A DNA stretch of 64,000 nucleotides from positions 4,288,501 to 4,352,500 of the forward strand of contig NZ_CP035952.1 in NCBI RefSeq assembly GCF_004214895.1, read 5' to 3'. Position 1 is the first letter of the stretch; the number at the start of each line of letters is the position of its first letter. Below, one piece after another: positions 38,365 to 48,732 of the stretch. This stretch comes from Pseudomonas tructae. GTDB lineage: Bacteria > Pseudomonadota > Gammaproteobacteria > Pseudomonadales > Pseudomonadaceae. A model generated the notes under the pieces. The model made no database searches and was not told the DNA's origin. It saw only the letters and a list, made by a program, of their open reading frames with translations. Made by a program: the position numbers and the translations under genes.

Positions 38365-38970
38365 TTAACGACTCATGCCCAACAGACTGCGAGCGTAATC
38401 CTCAAGCGGGGGCCTGAGCAAATCTTCCGGCTTGTTGTCGTGGAACGTCAGCAAACCGCCGCGGCTTTTGATCCGCGCAGTATCGATCAGGTAACGGGTG
38501 CTGGTTTCGATCAGCATCAGTTGCACCACACCGGTATCGATCCCCAGACGGTCGACCGCCTGCTCGTCATACCACTCATCGCCATTGCCGATACGATCGT
38601 CGGTACGGGCGAAGCGTGTGTACAACAGGTAATGCGCGCCCACTTCACGCGCTTCGATCAGCGCCTGCTCCAGGCCCAGCGGCGCCGGGGCACGGCGGAC
38701 CATGGGGAAATACTCGAGAAAGCCGTTGAAGGCCTCTTCAGCCACGACGTTGGGGCGCGGATACGGGCCCTTGCCCGGCGGCACGAAGGCACCCTGGCCA
38801 ATGTAAATGAATGAATCAGGCTGCAGGCGCACCGACAGCGAGCGACGGGTATCGCTGTGATCGAGCAGACCGGCATCGCTCATGTGATAACGGGCACCCT
38901 CGCCCATATCGCTGACATTCATGCAGCCGCCCAGCGCCATCAGCGCCAGCAGCAAAACCAGGCTACGCAT
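38365..38970 (-). CDS. DUF4823 outer-membrane-type lipoprotein
   Basis: The 201-residue protein has a lipoprotein signal peptide with lipobox LGGC (Cys16), so it should be lipidated and membrane-anchored. The mature part includes '[27 protein letters not shown]' and resembles DUF4823 proteins of Pseudomonas. GGAGG precedes the ATG. It lies between the MoaA homologue and the DUF1285 gene. Function unknown. Confidence 0.85.
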   Translation of the reverse strand: MRSLVLLLALMALGGCMNVSDMGEGARYHMSDAGLLDHSDTRRSLSVRLQPDSFIYIGQGAFVPPGKGPYPRPNVVAEEAFNGFLEYFPMVRRAPAPLGLEQALIEAREVGAHYLLYTRFARTDDRIGNGDEWYDEQAVDRLGIDTGVVQLMLIETSTRYLIDTARIKSRGGLLTFHDNKPEDLLRPPLEDYARSLLGMSR

Positions 38971-39036
38971 CTATCCTCCAGTGGCCGGTGACGGAAAACC
39001 GGCGAACAGCTGGCAGATGCAGCTTTTGCGCCAGTC

Positions 39037-40005
39037 TTAGCCGCCAATGATCTTCATCACCGTCGCGCCACCGGAAAATGCCACTGTTTGCTTGTCGCCA
39101 AGGGCTTTGACCAGCAAGCCCTGCAGCGCCGGCAACGCCTGGTGGCGCGGCTTGTCGAGCAAATCGCCGATAAAGTGACGGTTGCTCGAGGACAGGCAGC
39201 CGTGCAGCCAACCGGTGGAGGACAGCCGCAAACGCGAACAGGTGCGGCAGAACGGCACGCTCTCGTTGGCGATCACGCCAAAGTAGCCGAGCCCCGGGAT
39301 CTGATAACGCAAGGCGGTGGCATCCACCGGGGCATTGGCCTGCAGGTACTCGTACTGCCCACCGATCAACTGCAGCAAGTGCTCGAGGCTGACGAACTGC
39401 TGCAAAAAGGCATTGTTGTCGCGGGCCAGGTGTCCCATGCGCATCAACTCGATGAAGCGAAGCTCATAGCCATGGGCCAGGCAATATTCCAGCAGCGGCA
39501 AGACCTGATCGAAGTTCTGCCCGCGCAAGGGCACCATGTTGACCTTGATCTGCATGCCGGCGGCGCTGGCCTGGTTCATGCCATCGAGCACCGTCGCCAG
39601 GTCGCCGCCACGGGCAATGCGCCGGAAAGCATCCGGGTCGAGGGTGTCGAGGGAAACATTGAGGCGGCGGATACCCGCTGCGCGCAGCACGGGCAGTTTG
39701 CGTGCCAGCAACTGGCCATTGGTGGTCAGGCTGATTTCATCCAGGCCGAGGGTGGCAATCGAGCTGAGGAAGGTTTCAAGTTTTGGACTGACCAGCGGCT
39801 CGCCACCGGTGACGCGCACCCGCTCGATGCCGGCGGCCTCCACCAGGTAAGCCACGCCACGGGCCATGGCCTCAGCCGAGAGCTCGTCCTGGGCAGCCAC
39901 CAGCCGCTTGCCGTCCGGCACACAATAGGTACAGGCGTAGTTGCAGGCAGCCGTCAGGCTGACACGCAAATTGCGAAAACGCCTGCCTTGGCGGTCGACG
40001 ATCAT
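39037..40005 (-). CDS. moaA: Radical SAM protein, MoaA (GTP 3',8-cyclase) homologue
   Basis: First step of molybdenum cofactor synthesis if a true MoaA. I chose ATG 40005 (MIVDRQGRRFRNLRVS), which has GGAG upstream, over ATG 40020. The radical SAM cluster is 'CNYACTYC' (CxxxCxxC), with 'TGGEPLV' for SAM. The C-terminal second cluster is C-x2-C-x13-C ('FCRTC...GC'), a MoaA hallmark, and the protein ends in the required Gly-Gly. It is 322 residues. No other moa gene is nearby, and pseudomonads often carry two moaA genes. Confidence 0.88.
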   Translation of the reverse strand: MIVDRQGRRFRNLRVSLTAACNYACTYCVPDGKRLVAAQDELSAEAMARGVAYLVEAAGIERVRVTGGEPLVSPKLETFLSSIATLGLDEISLTTNGQLLARKLPVLRAAGIRRLNVSLDTLDPDAFRRIARGGDLATVLDGMNQASAAGMQIKVNMVPLRGQNFDQVLPLLEYCLAHGYELRFIELMRMGHLARDNNAFLQQFVSLEHLLQLIGGQYEYLQANAPVDATALRYQIPGLGYFGVIANESVPFCRTCSRLRLSSTGWLHGCLSSSNRHFIGDLLDKPRHQALPALQGLLVKALGDKQTVAFSGGATVMKIIGG

Positions 40006-40034
40006 GGATGACTCCGGCATGGGTGAATCGGGCC

Positions 40035-40067
40035 TGCAAAACCTGACTCAAAAATCAGGTTTTTGCA
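40035..40067. terminator. Hairpin terminator between the TetR gene and moaA
   Basis: TGCAAAACCTGA and TCAGGTTTTTGCA pair around an A-rich loop. On the minus strand this sits after the TetR stop and ends in a short T-run. Confidence 0.5.
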
Positions 40068-40132
40068 AGCCTCATACCTGAGTATATTCCTCAGCTCCTC
40101 ATCCCAGTAGCGCGATGGTTTGGCTGAATGTC

Positions 40133-40771
40133 TCAGCTACCAGCGCTATCCGGGTCGCGCTTGCGCTTGTTGCCCATGCGCACGCCGATGTCCATGAGGA
40201 ACTGGAAGAAGCCTTCCTGATCTTCCAGCACATTGCTCCAGAACGGCGAGTGATACAGCGCCACCGCGCCATGCACCAGCGCCCAGGCTGCACAATAGTG
40301 GAAGTACGGCGGCACATCCTCAAGCTTGCCTTCGCTGATGCGGCCCTTGATCAGCAGGGTCAGGCGGTCGAAGTTGGAGGCGCGGATCTTGTGCAGCTCC
40401 TCGACCATCTCCGGCACCTGGTTGCCCTTGACCACCTTCTCTTCAAGACGGTCGAACAGCCGATAACGCTGCGGGTCACGCATGCGGAATTCGAAGTAGG
40501 CACGCGACAGGGCTTCCTTGTCGCGGTCGACGTCGGCAGAGTGCAGCAGTTCGTTCAAATCGCGCTCATAGTCGAGCATCAGGCGCAGATAGATCTCCGC
40601 CTTGGATTTGAAGTGCTTGTAGATCGTGCCTTTGCCGATACCCACGGCATCAGCGATCATCTCGACGGTGACACTGTCTTCACCCTGTTCGAGAAACAGC
40701 TTGAGCGCGGTATCGAGAATTTCTTGCTCTCGGCGACGAAACTCACGGACCTTACGAGGTTCTTTCTGCAT
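40133..40771 (-). CDS. TetR family transcriptional regulator
   Basis: The 213-residue protein has a helix-turn-helix 'QEILDTALKLFLEQGEDSVTVEMIADAVGIGKGTIYKHFKSKAEIY' (about 16-60). The start MQKEPRKVREF at 40771 is chosen because related regulators start there, though no ribosome site precedes it; an ATG at 40837 has one but adds an unrelated leader. It is divergent from the class V aminotransferase with a 72-bp gap, so shared control is possible. Confidence 0.88.
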   Translation of the reverse strand: MQKEPRKVREFRRREQEILDTALKLFLEQGEDSVTVEMIADAVGIGKGTIYKHFKSKAEIYLRLMLDYERDLNELLHSADVDRDKEALSRAYFEFRMRDPQRYRLFDRLEEKVVKGNQVPEMVEELHKIRASNFDRLTLLIKGRISEGKLEDVPPYFHYCAAWALVHGAVALYHSPFWSNVLEDQEGFFQFLMDIGVRMGNKRKRDPDSAGS

Positions 40772-40843
40772 AAGAAGGACTGGATCAAAATCGAAGCCGG
40801 TTATTATGCCTAACTTGCGGCAAAATGCACGGATCATCCAACC

Positions 40844-41977
40844 ATGTTGATGTTTCTTGATGAGTTTGAGCAAGCCCCGGGCCTGCGCTATCTGAATCAT
40901 GCAGCCGTCGCACCCTGGCCCAGACGCGCTAGCCTGGCCGTTTCACGCTTCGCCAGCGAGAACGTTTTACTCGGCGCAAGGAACTATCCGGACTGGCTTA
41001 CCACGGAGCAGAGTTTACGTGAACGCTTGATGCGGCTGACGAATGCGCCGTCGACGGATGATATCGCTCTGGTCAAGAATACCTCCGAGGCGCTGTCATT
41101 CGTCGCCTTCGGCATCGATTGGCAGGCCGGTGACCAGGTTGTTATCAGCACCGAAGAGTTCCCCTCCAACCGGATCGTCTGGGAAGCCCTGGCCGACAAA
41201 GGTGTCAGCGTCATCCAGGTAAACCTCAAGGGCAACGACCCGGAAGGCGCCTTGCTGGCAGCCTGCGGCCCCAAGGTGCGCCTGCTGGCGATCAGCGCCG
41301 TACAGTTTGCCAGCGGCCTGCGCCTGGATCTGGTGCGCCTGGGGCAAGGCTGTCGTGAACGGGAAATACTGTTCTGCATCGACGCCATTCAGCAACTGGG
41401 CGCCCTGCCCTTCGACGTCCAGGCCTGTCAGTGCGATTTTGCCATGGCTGATGGGCACAAATGGATGCTCGGCCCGGAAGGCCTGGGCGTGTTCTACTGC
41501 CGCGCCGAGGTTCGCCCACTGCTCAAGCTCAGCGAGTATGGCTGGCACATGCTCGAACACCTGGGCGACTACAACCGCAGCGAGTGGCAACCCGCCCACA
41601 GCGCCCGACGCTTTGAGTGCGGCAGCCCGAACATGCTCGGTGCAGTGGCGCTCGAGGCCAGCCTGTCGCTACTCGAAGAGGTGGGCATGGATCAAGTGGC
41701 GGCAGCGCTGCAGGAACGGGTGCAATGGCTGCACCAAGGCCTGACAGCAATCCCCGGGGTGCGCCTGCACAGCCCGCAGGAACTGAGGCGCCGCGCAGGG
41801 ATTGTTTCCTTCAGCATTGCGGGGGTTACAAACACCCAGGTCTATCAGCAGCTCAAGCAGCATCAGGTGGTGTGCATGGTGCGTGGCCCCGGAGTACGGT
41901 TTTCCCCGCACTTCTACACATCCAGACAGGTGATCGACGAAACTCTGGCCATTGTCCGAGAAATCGCAAAGCAATGA
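40844..41977 (+). CDS. Class V PLP-dependent aminotransferase (NifS/isopenicillin N epimerase-like)
   Basis: The 377-residue fold-type I enzyme has 'LNHAAVAPWP' at the N-terminus, 'TSEALSFVAFG', 'FCIDAIQQLGALPFDV' (cofactor Asp and Gln) and the Schiff-base K206 in 'ADGHKWMLGPEG'. It lacks the cysteine-bearing active loop of IscS/SufS desulfurases at the C-terminal end, so a desulfurase role is doubtful. It is divergent from a TetR gene and upstream of the RgsA-like sRNA. Substrate unknown. Confidence 0.88.
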   Translation: MLMFLDEFEQAPGLRYLNHAAVAPWPRRASLAVSRFASENVLLGARNYPDWLTTEQSLRERLMRLTNAPSTDDIALVKNTSEALSFVAFGIDWQAGDQVVISTEEFPSNRIVWEALADKGVSVIQVNLKGNDPEGALLAACGPKVRLLAISAVQFASGLRLDLVRLGQGCREREILFCIDAIQQLGALPFDVQACQCDFAMADGHKWMLGPEGLGVFYCRAEVRPLLKLSEYGWHMLEHLGDYNRSEWQPAHSARRFECGSPNMLGAVALEASLSLLEEVGMDQVAAALQERVQWLHQGLTAIPGVRLHSPQELRRRAGIVSFSIAGVTNTQVYQQLKQHQVVCMVRGPGVRFSPHFYTSRQVIDETLAIVREIAKQ

Positions 41978-42019
41978 GTGCTCAGCAGCGGCGGGCGTAT
42001 TCCAAATCTGTTTAAAAAA

Positions 42020-42186
42020 CGAGCAACTGTTGCTGGCGGCGCGCCAATCCTGACCAATACTTCAGGTGTTGGCGCAGCACATCCCCCCATGTTGCGCGCC
42101 GATAAAGGTGCTCAGGGACCGCGTGCCTTTGTTTTACTCCTAATGGTCTTAACCCGGATTCACCCCCCAGAACCCGGGTTTTTTTT
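42020..42186 (+). ncRNA. rgsA: Candidate RgsA/P16-type small RNA
   Basis: A string of stems is followed by a strong terminator: AGCAA-CTG-TTGCT (42023-42035), GCGCCAA...TTGGCGC with an inner CTGA/TCAG (42041-42075), and GGCGC..ACAT-CCCCCC-ATGT..GCGCC (42071-42100). The terminator is AACCCGG...CCGGGTT plus T8 (42151-42186), whose loop also holds CCCCCC. Known: RgsA (P16), an RpoS-linked Pseudomonas sRNA, is encoded beside tatD, exactly as here. The 5' end is my estimate. Identity rests on position and structure, not on an alignment. Confidence 0.7.
42151..42186 (+). terminator. Intrinsic terminator of the RgsA-like RNA
   Basis: AACCCGG, a loop with C6, and CCGGGTT are followed by an uninterrupted run of T. 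Confidence 0.88.
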
Positions 42187-42205
42187 GCCTATGATTTTTA
42201 CCGGC

Positions 42206-42228
42206 CGTAGGAGCGGGCTTACCCCGCA
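42206..42228. repeat. REP element (single)
   Basis: ccgtaggagcgggcttaccc and following cgca match one REP arm, directly after the sRNA terminator. Confidence 0.75.
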
Positions 42229-42403
42229 CATGCGTTCACCATGTCTCCAGTCTGTACATCTTGGCAAAAGGAATCAAAACCGCCTGCTCCCGCATCCGGC
42301 CCTACGCTGCGCTTCGGGCTCCCTCCTTGCGCACCGACTCCGGGGGCCGCGTCACACGGGCTTCCTGCCCGTTGGCGCTTTGCGGGCCATCCATGGCCCT
42401 CCA

Positions 42404-42590
42404 CCCCCTCCATCGGTGCTCCACTCGGCCTACTGAAGTCGCTGCTGATCAAGATCAAGATCAACAGCGCGGTGTGAACACAAATGTGGTGTACGACCTC
42501 AGCCAGCAAGAGCGAAGCGAATTGTGCTGTTGATCTGGCTTTTGATTTTTCGCGATGTCAGGAGGCCGAGTGGAGCACCGATGGAGGGGG
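42404..42590. repeat. 65-bp inverted repeat pair in the sRNA-tatD gap
   Basis: The arms 42404-42468 and 42526-42590 are equal-length inverted copies. The first 28 nt match exactly (starting cccccctccatcggtgctcc when read with its flank) and the last 10 (gatcaacagc) match again; the middle has diverged. The loop is 57 bp. To the left, 42265-42403 is GC-rich DNA whose frame (minus strand) looks like the degenerate pseudo-coding repeats common in Pseudomonas gaps. I see no gene in 42187-42726. Confidence 0.75.
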
Positions 42591-42693
42591 TCAGTTCACG
42601 TAAGGGCGGAAGGGGCCGGTAGCGTCGCCACATCAACTGGATAAGCACGAGCCAATAGGCTGACTCGCTAGAGATGTGTAGATACCTATGGCC

Positions 42694-42717
42694 ATCGCGG
42701 GGCAAGCCCGCCCCTAC
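42694..42717. repeat. REP element (single)
   Basis: atcgcggggcaagcccgccc followed by ctac is one REP arm, 9 bp from the tatD stop. Confidence 0.78.
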
Positions 42718-42726
42718 AAAAGCTGT

Positions 42727-43509
42727 TCAGGCTACCCGGGCCAACGGGAACAGTCGCTTGAAGTTGGCCGTCGTCTGCGCGGCCAGTTGCTCATAGCTTT
42801 CACCACGCACCATGGCCACGAACTCCGCCACTTCGCGCACGTACTGCGGCAGGTTGGCCTTGCCGCGGTAAGGGATCGGCGCCAGGTATGGCGAGTCGGT
42901 CTCCACCAGCAGCCGATCGGCCGGCACCTGCCGGGCCACATCGCGCAACGCATCGGCATTGCGGAAGGTGACGATGCCCGACAGCGAAATGTAATAGCCA
43001 AGGTCCAGCGCCGCCCTGGCCATGTCCCAGTCTTCGGTGAAGCAGTGCAGCACCCCGGCCTGGCTCAAGTCGGCCTCGCGCAGCAGGCTCAAGGTGTCGG
43101 CGCGCGCCGCTCGGGTGTGAATGACCACCGGCTTGCCCGTGACCTTGGCCGCCTCCAGGTGCAGGCGGAACGAGTCCTGCTGCACCTGCGCCGCTTCCGG
43201 CTCGTAGTGGTAGTCCAGACCGGTCTCGCCAATGGCCACCACGTGCGGATGTTCCAGCTCCTTGAGCAACCAGTCCAGCGGCGGCGCACCATCAGGCGTG
43301 AGATCGAGCGGGTGGATGCCCACCGAGCAGTCGACGTCACTGTAGCGCTCGCTCAGGTCCTTGACCGCCTGGGCGTTGTCGGCGCTGATGCCGATGCACA
43401 GGAAGTGCCCGACGCCACGCGCGCGGGCCGCATCCAGAGCCGCATCGAGGGAGCCCTGATGGGCAGTGAGATCAAGACGATCGAGGTGGCAATGGGAATC
43501 TACAAGCAT
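42727..43509 (-). CDS. tatD: TatD family metal-dependent hydrolase (DNase)
   Basis: The 260-residue TIM-barrel protein has 'LVDSHCHLDRLDL' (HxH metal ligands), 'GETGLDYHYEPEA' (metal Glu), 'VIHTRAA' (His) and 'LVETDSPYLAP' (metal Asp). ATG 43509 fits the family N-terminus; a GTG two codons upstream is possible. Neither start has a ribosome site. It lies 42 bp after holB. Confidence 0.93.
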   Translation of the reverse strand: MLVDSHCHLDRLDLTAHQGSLDAALDAARARGVGHFLCIGISADNAQAVKDLSERYSDVDCSVGIHPLDLTPDGAPPLDWLLKELEHPHVVAIGETGLDYHYEPEAAQVQQDSFRLHLEAAKVTGKPVVIHTRAARADTLSLLREADLSQAGVLHCFTEDWDMARAALDLGYYISLSGIVTFRNADALRDVARQVPADRLLVETDSPYLAPIPYRGKANLPQYVREVAEFVAMVRGESYEQLAAQTTANFKRLFPLARVA

Positions 43510-43551
43510 GGGCACATGACAACGCTGAAAAGGAATGAAGGAACGGTCAGC

Positions 43552-45172
<1,621 letters not shown>

Positions 45173-45182
45173 TTACAGTTGA

Positions 45183-46328
45183 TCATTGCGGTGAGGCAGC
45201 TTCGCTGGCCGGCGCCGGTTGCTCAGGCACCGGCTCAGGGCCGACGTCCGGCGATTGCGGCGTCTGCGGCTGGGCCTCGGGTTCAGGTTCGGTAACAGGT
45301 GCCGGGCTCGAACGGTAGTCGGCGCGGCGCTTGATCTGGTATTCGCGCACAGCCGAATTGTGTGCATCGAGGTCATCGGAGAACACATGGCTACCATCGC
45401 CACGGGCAACGAAATACAGGCTGCTGCCCGGCGTCGGGTTCAACGCGGCATGAATCGCTTCGCGGCCAACCATGGCAATCGGCGTCGGCGGCAGACCGGC
45501 ATTGGTGTAAGTATTGTACGGCGTCGGCTCGCGCAGGTCGGCACGGGTGATCTTGCCGTTGTAACGCTCGCCCATACCGTAGATTACCGTCGGGTCAGTC
45601 TGCAGCAGCATGCCGATGCGCATGCGTCGCACGAACACCCCGGCAATCTGCCCGCGCTCTTGCGGCACACCAGTTTCCTTCTCGACCAGCGAAGCCATGA
45701 TCAGCGCCTGGTACGGATCGCGATATGGCACGTCGCTGGAGCGCTCAGCCCACTCCTTGGCCAGTACTTCTTCCAGGCGCGCATAGGCCTGTTGCAAGAA
45801 CTCCACATCGCTCATGCCGCGCACGAAGCGGTAGGTATCAGGGAAGAATCGTCCTTCAGGGAACACGCCAGGATGGCCGAGCTTGTCCATGACCTCGGCG
45901 TCGCTCAGGCCATCGATGGTTTTCTTGATTTTCTCATGCTTGGCCAGCGCCGCACGCACCTGGCGGAAATTCCAGCCTTCGACCAGGGTCAGGGTGTACT
46001 GCACCACCTCACCGCGGCGCCAGACCTCGAACAGCTCGCGCACGGTCATGCCCGGAGTCATGCGGTATTCGCCAGTGTGCAGCGGCACACCAGCCATATT
46101 GAAACGCCAGTACAGGCGCAACCAGAAAGCATCGTCGAGCACGCCATCATTCTGCATGCGGTAGAACATACGGTTAGGCGTGGTACCGGTGGGCACGTCG
46201 AGCAACTGCTCCTGGGACACGTGCAGGGGCTGCTCCAACGCCGAATTTACCTTCCAGGCCGAATACCCCAACAGCAGGCCGGCCAGGATCAACCCGGTCT
46301 CCAGCAGCACCAAGAATTTACGTCTCAC
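45183..46328 (-). CDS. mltG: Endolytic murein transglycosylase MltG
   Basis: Cuts nascent glycan strands in the periplasm, setting their length. The 381-residue protein has an N-terminal membrane anchor (about 5-23) and the YceG domain, with catalytic Glu218 in 'ASLVEKETG', 'EGRFFPDTYRF' and 'YNTYTNAGLPPTPI'. A Pro/Glu-rich tail of about 40 residues ends the protein. The start is GTG 46328, four bases after pabC. Confidence 0.93.
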   Translation of the reverse strand: MRRKFLVLLETGLILAGLLLGYSAWKVNSALEQPLHVSQEQLLDVPTGTTPNRMFYRMQNDGVLDDAFWLRLYWRFNMAGVPLHTGEYRMTPGMTVRELFEVWRRGEVVQYTLTLVEGWNFRQVRAALAKHEKIKKTIDGLSDAEVMDKLGHPGVFPEGRFFPDTYRFVRGMSDVEFLQQAYARLEEVLAKEWAERSSDVPYRDPYQALIMASLVEKETGVPQERGQIAGVFVRRMRIGMLLQTDPTVIYGMGERYNGKITRADLREPTPYNTYTNAGLPPTPIAMVGREAIHAALNPTPGSSLYFVARGDGSHVFSDDLDAHNSAVREYQIKRRADYRSSPAPVTEPEPEAQPQTPQSPDVGPEPVPEQPAPASEAASPQ

Positions 46329-46331
46329 AAA

Positions 46332-47147
46332 TCAAGCATCCAGTAGCGTACGGGCAATGGCCTGCAGTTTACGGGTGAGCGGCCCCGGCGGCCAGTTCAG
46401 CGATGCAAAAGCCTGTACCGGCCAGATGCCGTAGACGCTGTTGCAGACAAACACTTCGTCAGCCTCCTGCAGATCCTGCAGACTTAGATCGGTTATCTGC
46501 ACAGGGATTGCGACGCCCCTGGCATGATCGAGCAAGGCAGCACGCATCACTCCGGCCACGCCACAACGGCCGAGGTCGGCAGTCAACAGTTGACCGGCGC
46601 GCACCAGGAACAGGTTGCTATACACCCCTTCGATGATGCGCCCGGAAACATCGCGCATCAAACCTTCGGCGTACCCGGCATCCTGCCATTCGGCTCGGGC
46701 CAGGACCTGCTCAAGGCGATTGAGGTGTTTCAGGCCGGCCAGCAATGGTTGCTCGGCCAGACGCGTCTGGCAGTCGAACAGGCGAACGCCCTGCTCGGAA
46801 TGCTCTTGGGAATAAGTGGGCAAGGGATTGCCCTGGAGAATACGCCGTGGCGCCACGCCAGCGGCTGGCGCGTAACCGCGCTGACTGTCGCCACGGGTAA
46901 CGATCAGCTTGAGCACGCCGTCACCCAGCAGGCCGGCATAACGGCAGAGCTCGTCGCGAATCAGGCCTTGATCGGCGCAGATGCCCAGGCGCTGGCACCC
47001 CAGCGCCAGGCGCTCGAGGTGATACTCGAGCAACGATGGCCGACCGGCGCGTACGGCGATGGTCTCGAACAGACCATCGCCATAGGCCAGCCCCCGGCTT
47101 TGCAACGTCAGTGCATCTGCCGGCTGACCATCGACCCAGCTGTGCAT
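46332..47147 (-). CDS. pabC: Aminodeoxychorismate lyase PabC
   Basis: Releases pyruvate from aminodeoxychorismate to give p-aminobenzoate for folate. The 271-residue fold-type IV PLP protein has 'SRGLAYGDGLFETIAV', the cofactor lysine in 'GLKHLNRLEQVLAR' and 'VYSNLFLVRAGQL'. The start ATG 47147 overlaps the fabF stop (TGATG); the longer frame to 47267 lies in fabF and is rejected. Confidence 0.94.
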   Translation of the reverse strand: MHSWVDGQPADALTLQSRGLAYGDGLFETIAVRAGRPSLLEYHLERLALGCQRLGICADQGLIRDELCRYAGLLGDGVLKLIVTRGDSQRGYAPAAGVAPRRILQGNPLPTYSQEHSEQGVRLFDCQTRLAEQPLLAGLKHLNRLEQVLARAEWQDAGYAEGLMRDVSGRIIEGVYSNLFLVRAGQLLTADLGRCGVAGVMRAALLDHARGVAIPVQITDLSLQDLQEADEVFVCNSVYGIWPVQAFASLNWPPGPLTRKLQAIARTLLDA

Positions 47148-48391
47148 CAGCCGGCGAACCGGCGGAATACCAGCGAGCCGTTGGTGCCACCAAAACCAAA
47201 GGAGTTGGACAGCACCACCTCTATCGGCATATTGCGCGCCTGGTGCGGCACGAAGTCGAGGTCGCAACCGTCGCTCGGCTCATCCAGGTTGATGGTCGGC
47301 GGTGCCACCTGGCTGTTGATCGACAGCACGCTGAAGATCGCCTCGACCGCACCGGCGGCGCCGAGCAGATGACCGGTCATCGACTTGGTCGAGCTGACCG
47401 CCAACTTATAAGCGTGATCACCGAATACCGACTTGATCGCCGACGCTTCGGCCAGGTCACCGGCCGGCGTCGAAGTGCCGTGGGCGTTGATGTAATCAAC
47501 GTCACTGGCATTCAGGCCGGCATCGCGCAAGGCGTTGGCCATGCAGCGCGCAGCGCCACTGCCGTCTTCCGGCGGCGAGGTCATGTGATAGGCATCGCCA
47601 CTCATGCCAAAGCCAACCAGCTCGGCATAGATGGTTGCGCCACGGGCCTTGGCGTGCTCGAGCTCTTCGAGTACCAGCGCACCGGCACCGTCGGCCAGGA
47701 CAAAGCCATCACGGCCCTTGTCCCAGGGACGGCTGGCCCGGGTCGGATCGTCATTGCGGGTCGACAGCGCCCGCGAGGCACCGAAACCGCCCATGCCCAG
47801 ACCGCAGGCAGCCATTTCCGCACCGCCGGCAATCATCACGTCGGCTTCACCGAAGGCAATGTTGCGCGCAGCCATGCCGATACAGTGGGTACCGGTGGTG
47901 CAAGCGGTGGAGATAGCGTAGTTAGGCCCCTGTACACCCAGGTGGATCGACAGGAAACCGGAAATCATGTTGATGATCGAACCCGGCACGAAGAATGGCG
48001 AAATGCGCCGCGGGCCCTGATCATGCAAGGTCCGGCTGGTTTCTTCGATGTTGGTCAGGCCACCGATACCCGAGCCCATGGCAACGCCGATGCGCTCGCG
48101 GTTGGCATCGGTCACTTCCAGGCCGGCATTACGCACTGCCTGAAAACCGGCTGCCAGGCCGTACTGAATGAACAGATCAAGCTTGCGGGCTTCCTTGACC
48201 GACAGGTACTGCTCGACTTCAAAGCCCTTCACCGAGCCGCCAAAACGGGTGGAGTAGGCAGACAGGTCAGTATGCTCGATCAGACCTATGCCACTGCGGC
48301 CAGCCAGAATGCCCTGCCAACTGCTCGGCACATCCGTACCCAGTGGCGACAGCATACCCATACCGGTGACCACGACGCGTCTACGCGACAC
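47147..48391 (-). CDS. fabF: 3-oxoacyl-ACP synthase II FabF
   Basis: Elongating condensing enzyme of fatty acid synthesis. The start is GTG 48391 ([14 protein letters not shown]), with AAGGAG upstream, giving 414 residues. The catalytic triad is Cys164 in '[11 protein letters not shown]', His in '[11 protein letters not shown]' and His in '[14 protein letters not shown]'. It lies between acpP and pabC, with a hairpin terminator/attenuator before it. Confidence 0.97.
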   Translation of the reverse strand: MSRRRVVVTGMGMLSPLGTDVPSSWQGILAGRSGIGLIEHTDLSAYSTRFGGSVKGFEVEQYLSVKEARKLDLFIQYGLAAGFQAVRNAGLEVTDANRERIGVAMGSGIGGLTNIEETSRTLHDQGPRRISPFFVPGSIINMISGFLSIHLGVQGPNYAISTACTTGTHCIGMAARNIAFGEADVMIAGGAEMAACGLGMGGFGASRALSTRNDDPTRASRPWDKGRDGFVLADGAGALVLEELEHAKARGATIYAELVGFGMSGDAYHMTSPPEDGSGAARCMANALRDAGLNASDVDYINAHGTSTPAGDLAEASAIKSVFGDHAYKLAVSSTKSMTGHLLGAAGAVEAIFSVLSINSQVAPPTINLDEPSDGCDLDFVPHQARNMPIEVVLSNSFGFGGTNGSLVFRRFAG

Positions 48392-48430
48392 AGCACTCTC
48401 CTTATTCAATTGACTACATCTCTTGTAAAG

Positions 48431-48466
48431 AAAAAACCGCACGCCGGCGAAGGCAGTGCGGTTTTT
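48431..48466 (-). terminator. Hairpin terminator/attenuator between acpP and fabF
   Basis: On the minus strand AAAAACCGCAC...GTGCGGTTTTTT gives a 6-bp GC stem, extended by A-T pairs, with a T-run. It lies after acpP and just before the fabF ribosome site, which would let acpP be made in excess of fabF. Confidence 0.72.
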
Positions 48467-48495
48467 CCATGACAAGAAGCGACGACTACAACGTC

Positions 48496-48732
48496 TTAGG
48501 CCTGGTGGCTGTTGACGTAGTCGATAGCAGCTTGAACAGTAGTGATCTTCTCGGCTTCTTCGTCAGGGATTTCGGTCTCGAATTCCTCTTCCAGAGCCAT
48601 CACCAGCTCAACGGTGTCAAGGGAATCGGCACCCAGATCTTCAACGAAGGAAGCGGTGTTCACTACTTCTTCTTCTTTAACGCCCAGTTGCTCGGCGACG
48701 ATTTTCTTGACGCGTTCTTCGATGGTGCTCAT
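48496..48732 (-). CDS. acpP: Acyl carrier protein AcpP
   Basis: Carries acyl chains on a phosphopantetheine arm attached to Ser37 in '[16 protein letters not shown]'. It has 78 acidic residues, normal for primary ACP. The ribosome site AGGAG lies some distance before the ATG at 48732. The 196-bp gap to fabG carries TTGAAA-16-TACACT on the minus strand, a possible promoter of its own. Confidence 0.98.
   Translation of the reverse strand: MSTIEERVKKIVAEQLGVKEEEVVNTASFVEDLGADSLDTVELVMALEEEFETEIPDEEAEKITTVQAAIDYVNSHQA

Noticed and set aside
40844..41977. Cysteine desulfurase (IscS/SufS) call for the class V aminotransferase
   Set aside because: The fold fits, but the C-terminal active-site cysteine loop is not seen and no isc/suf genes are near.
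42219..42509. A 96-codon minus frame in the sRNA-tatD gap
   Set aside because: It reads like the low-complexity translations of widespread Pseudomonas intergenic repeats, crosses the inverted repeat and lacks a ribosome site.
42020..42726. A new defence, toxin-antitoxin or mobile system in the largest non-coding stretches
   Set aside because: No gene with a relevant domain, no integrase or transposase and no target duplications; the signals fit an sRNA plus repeats.
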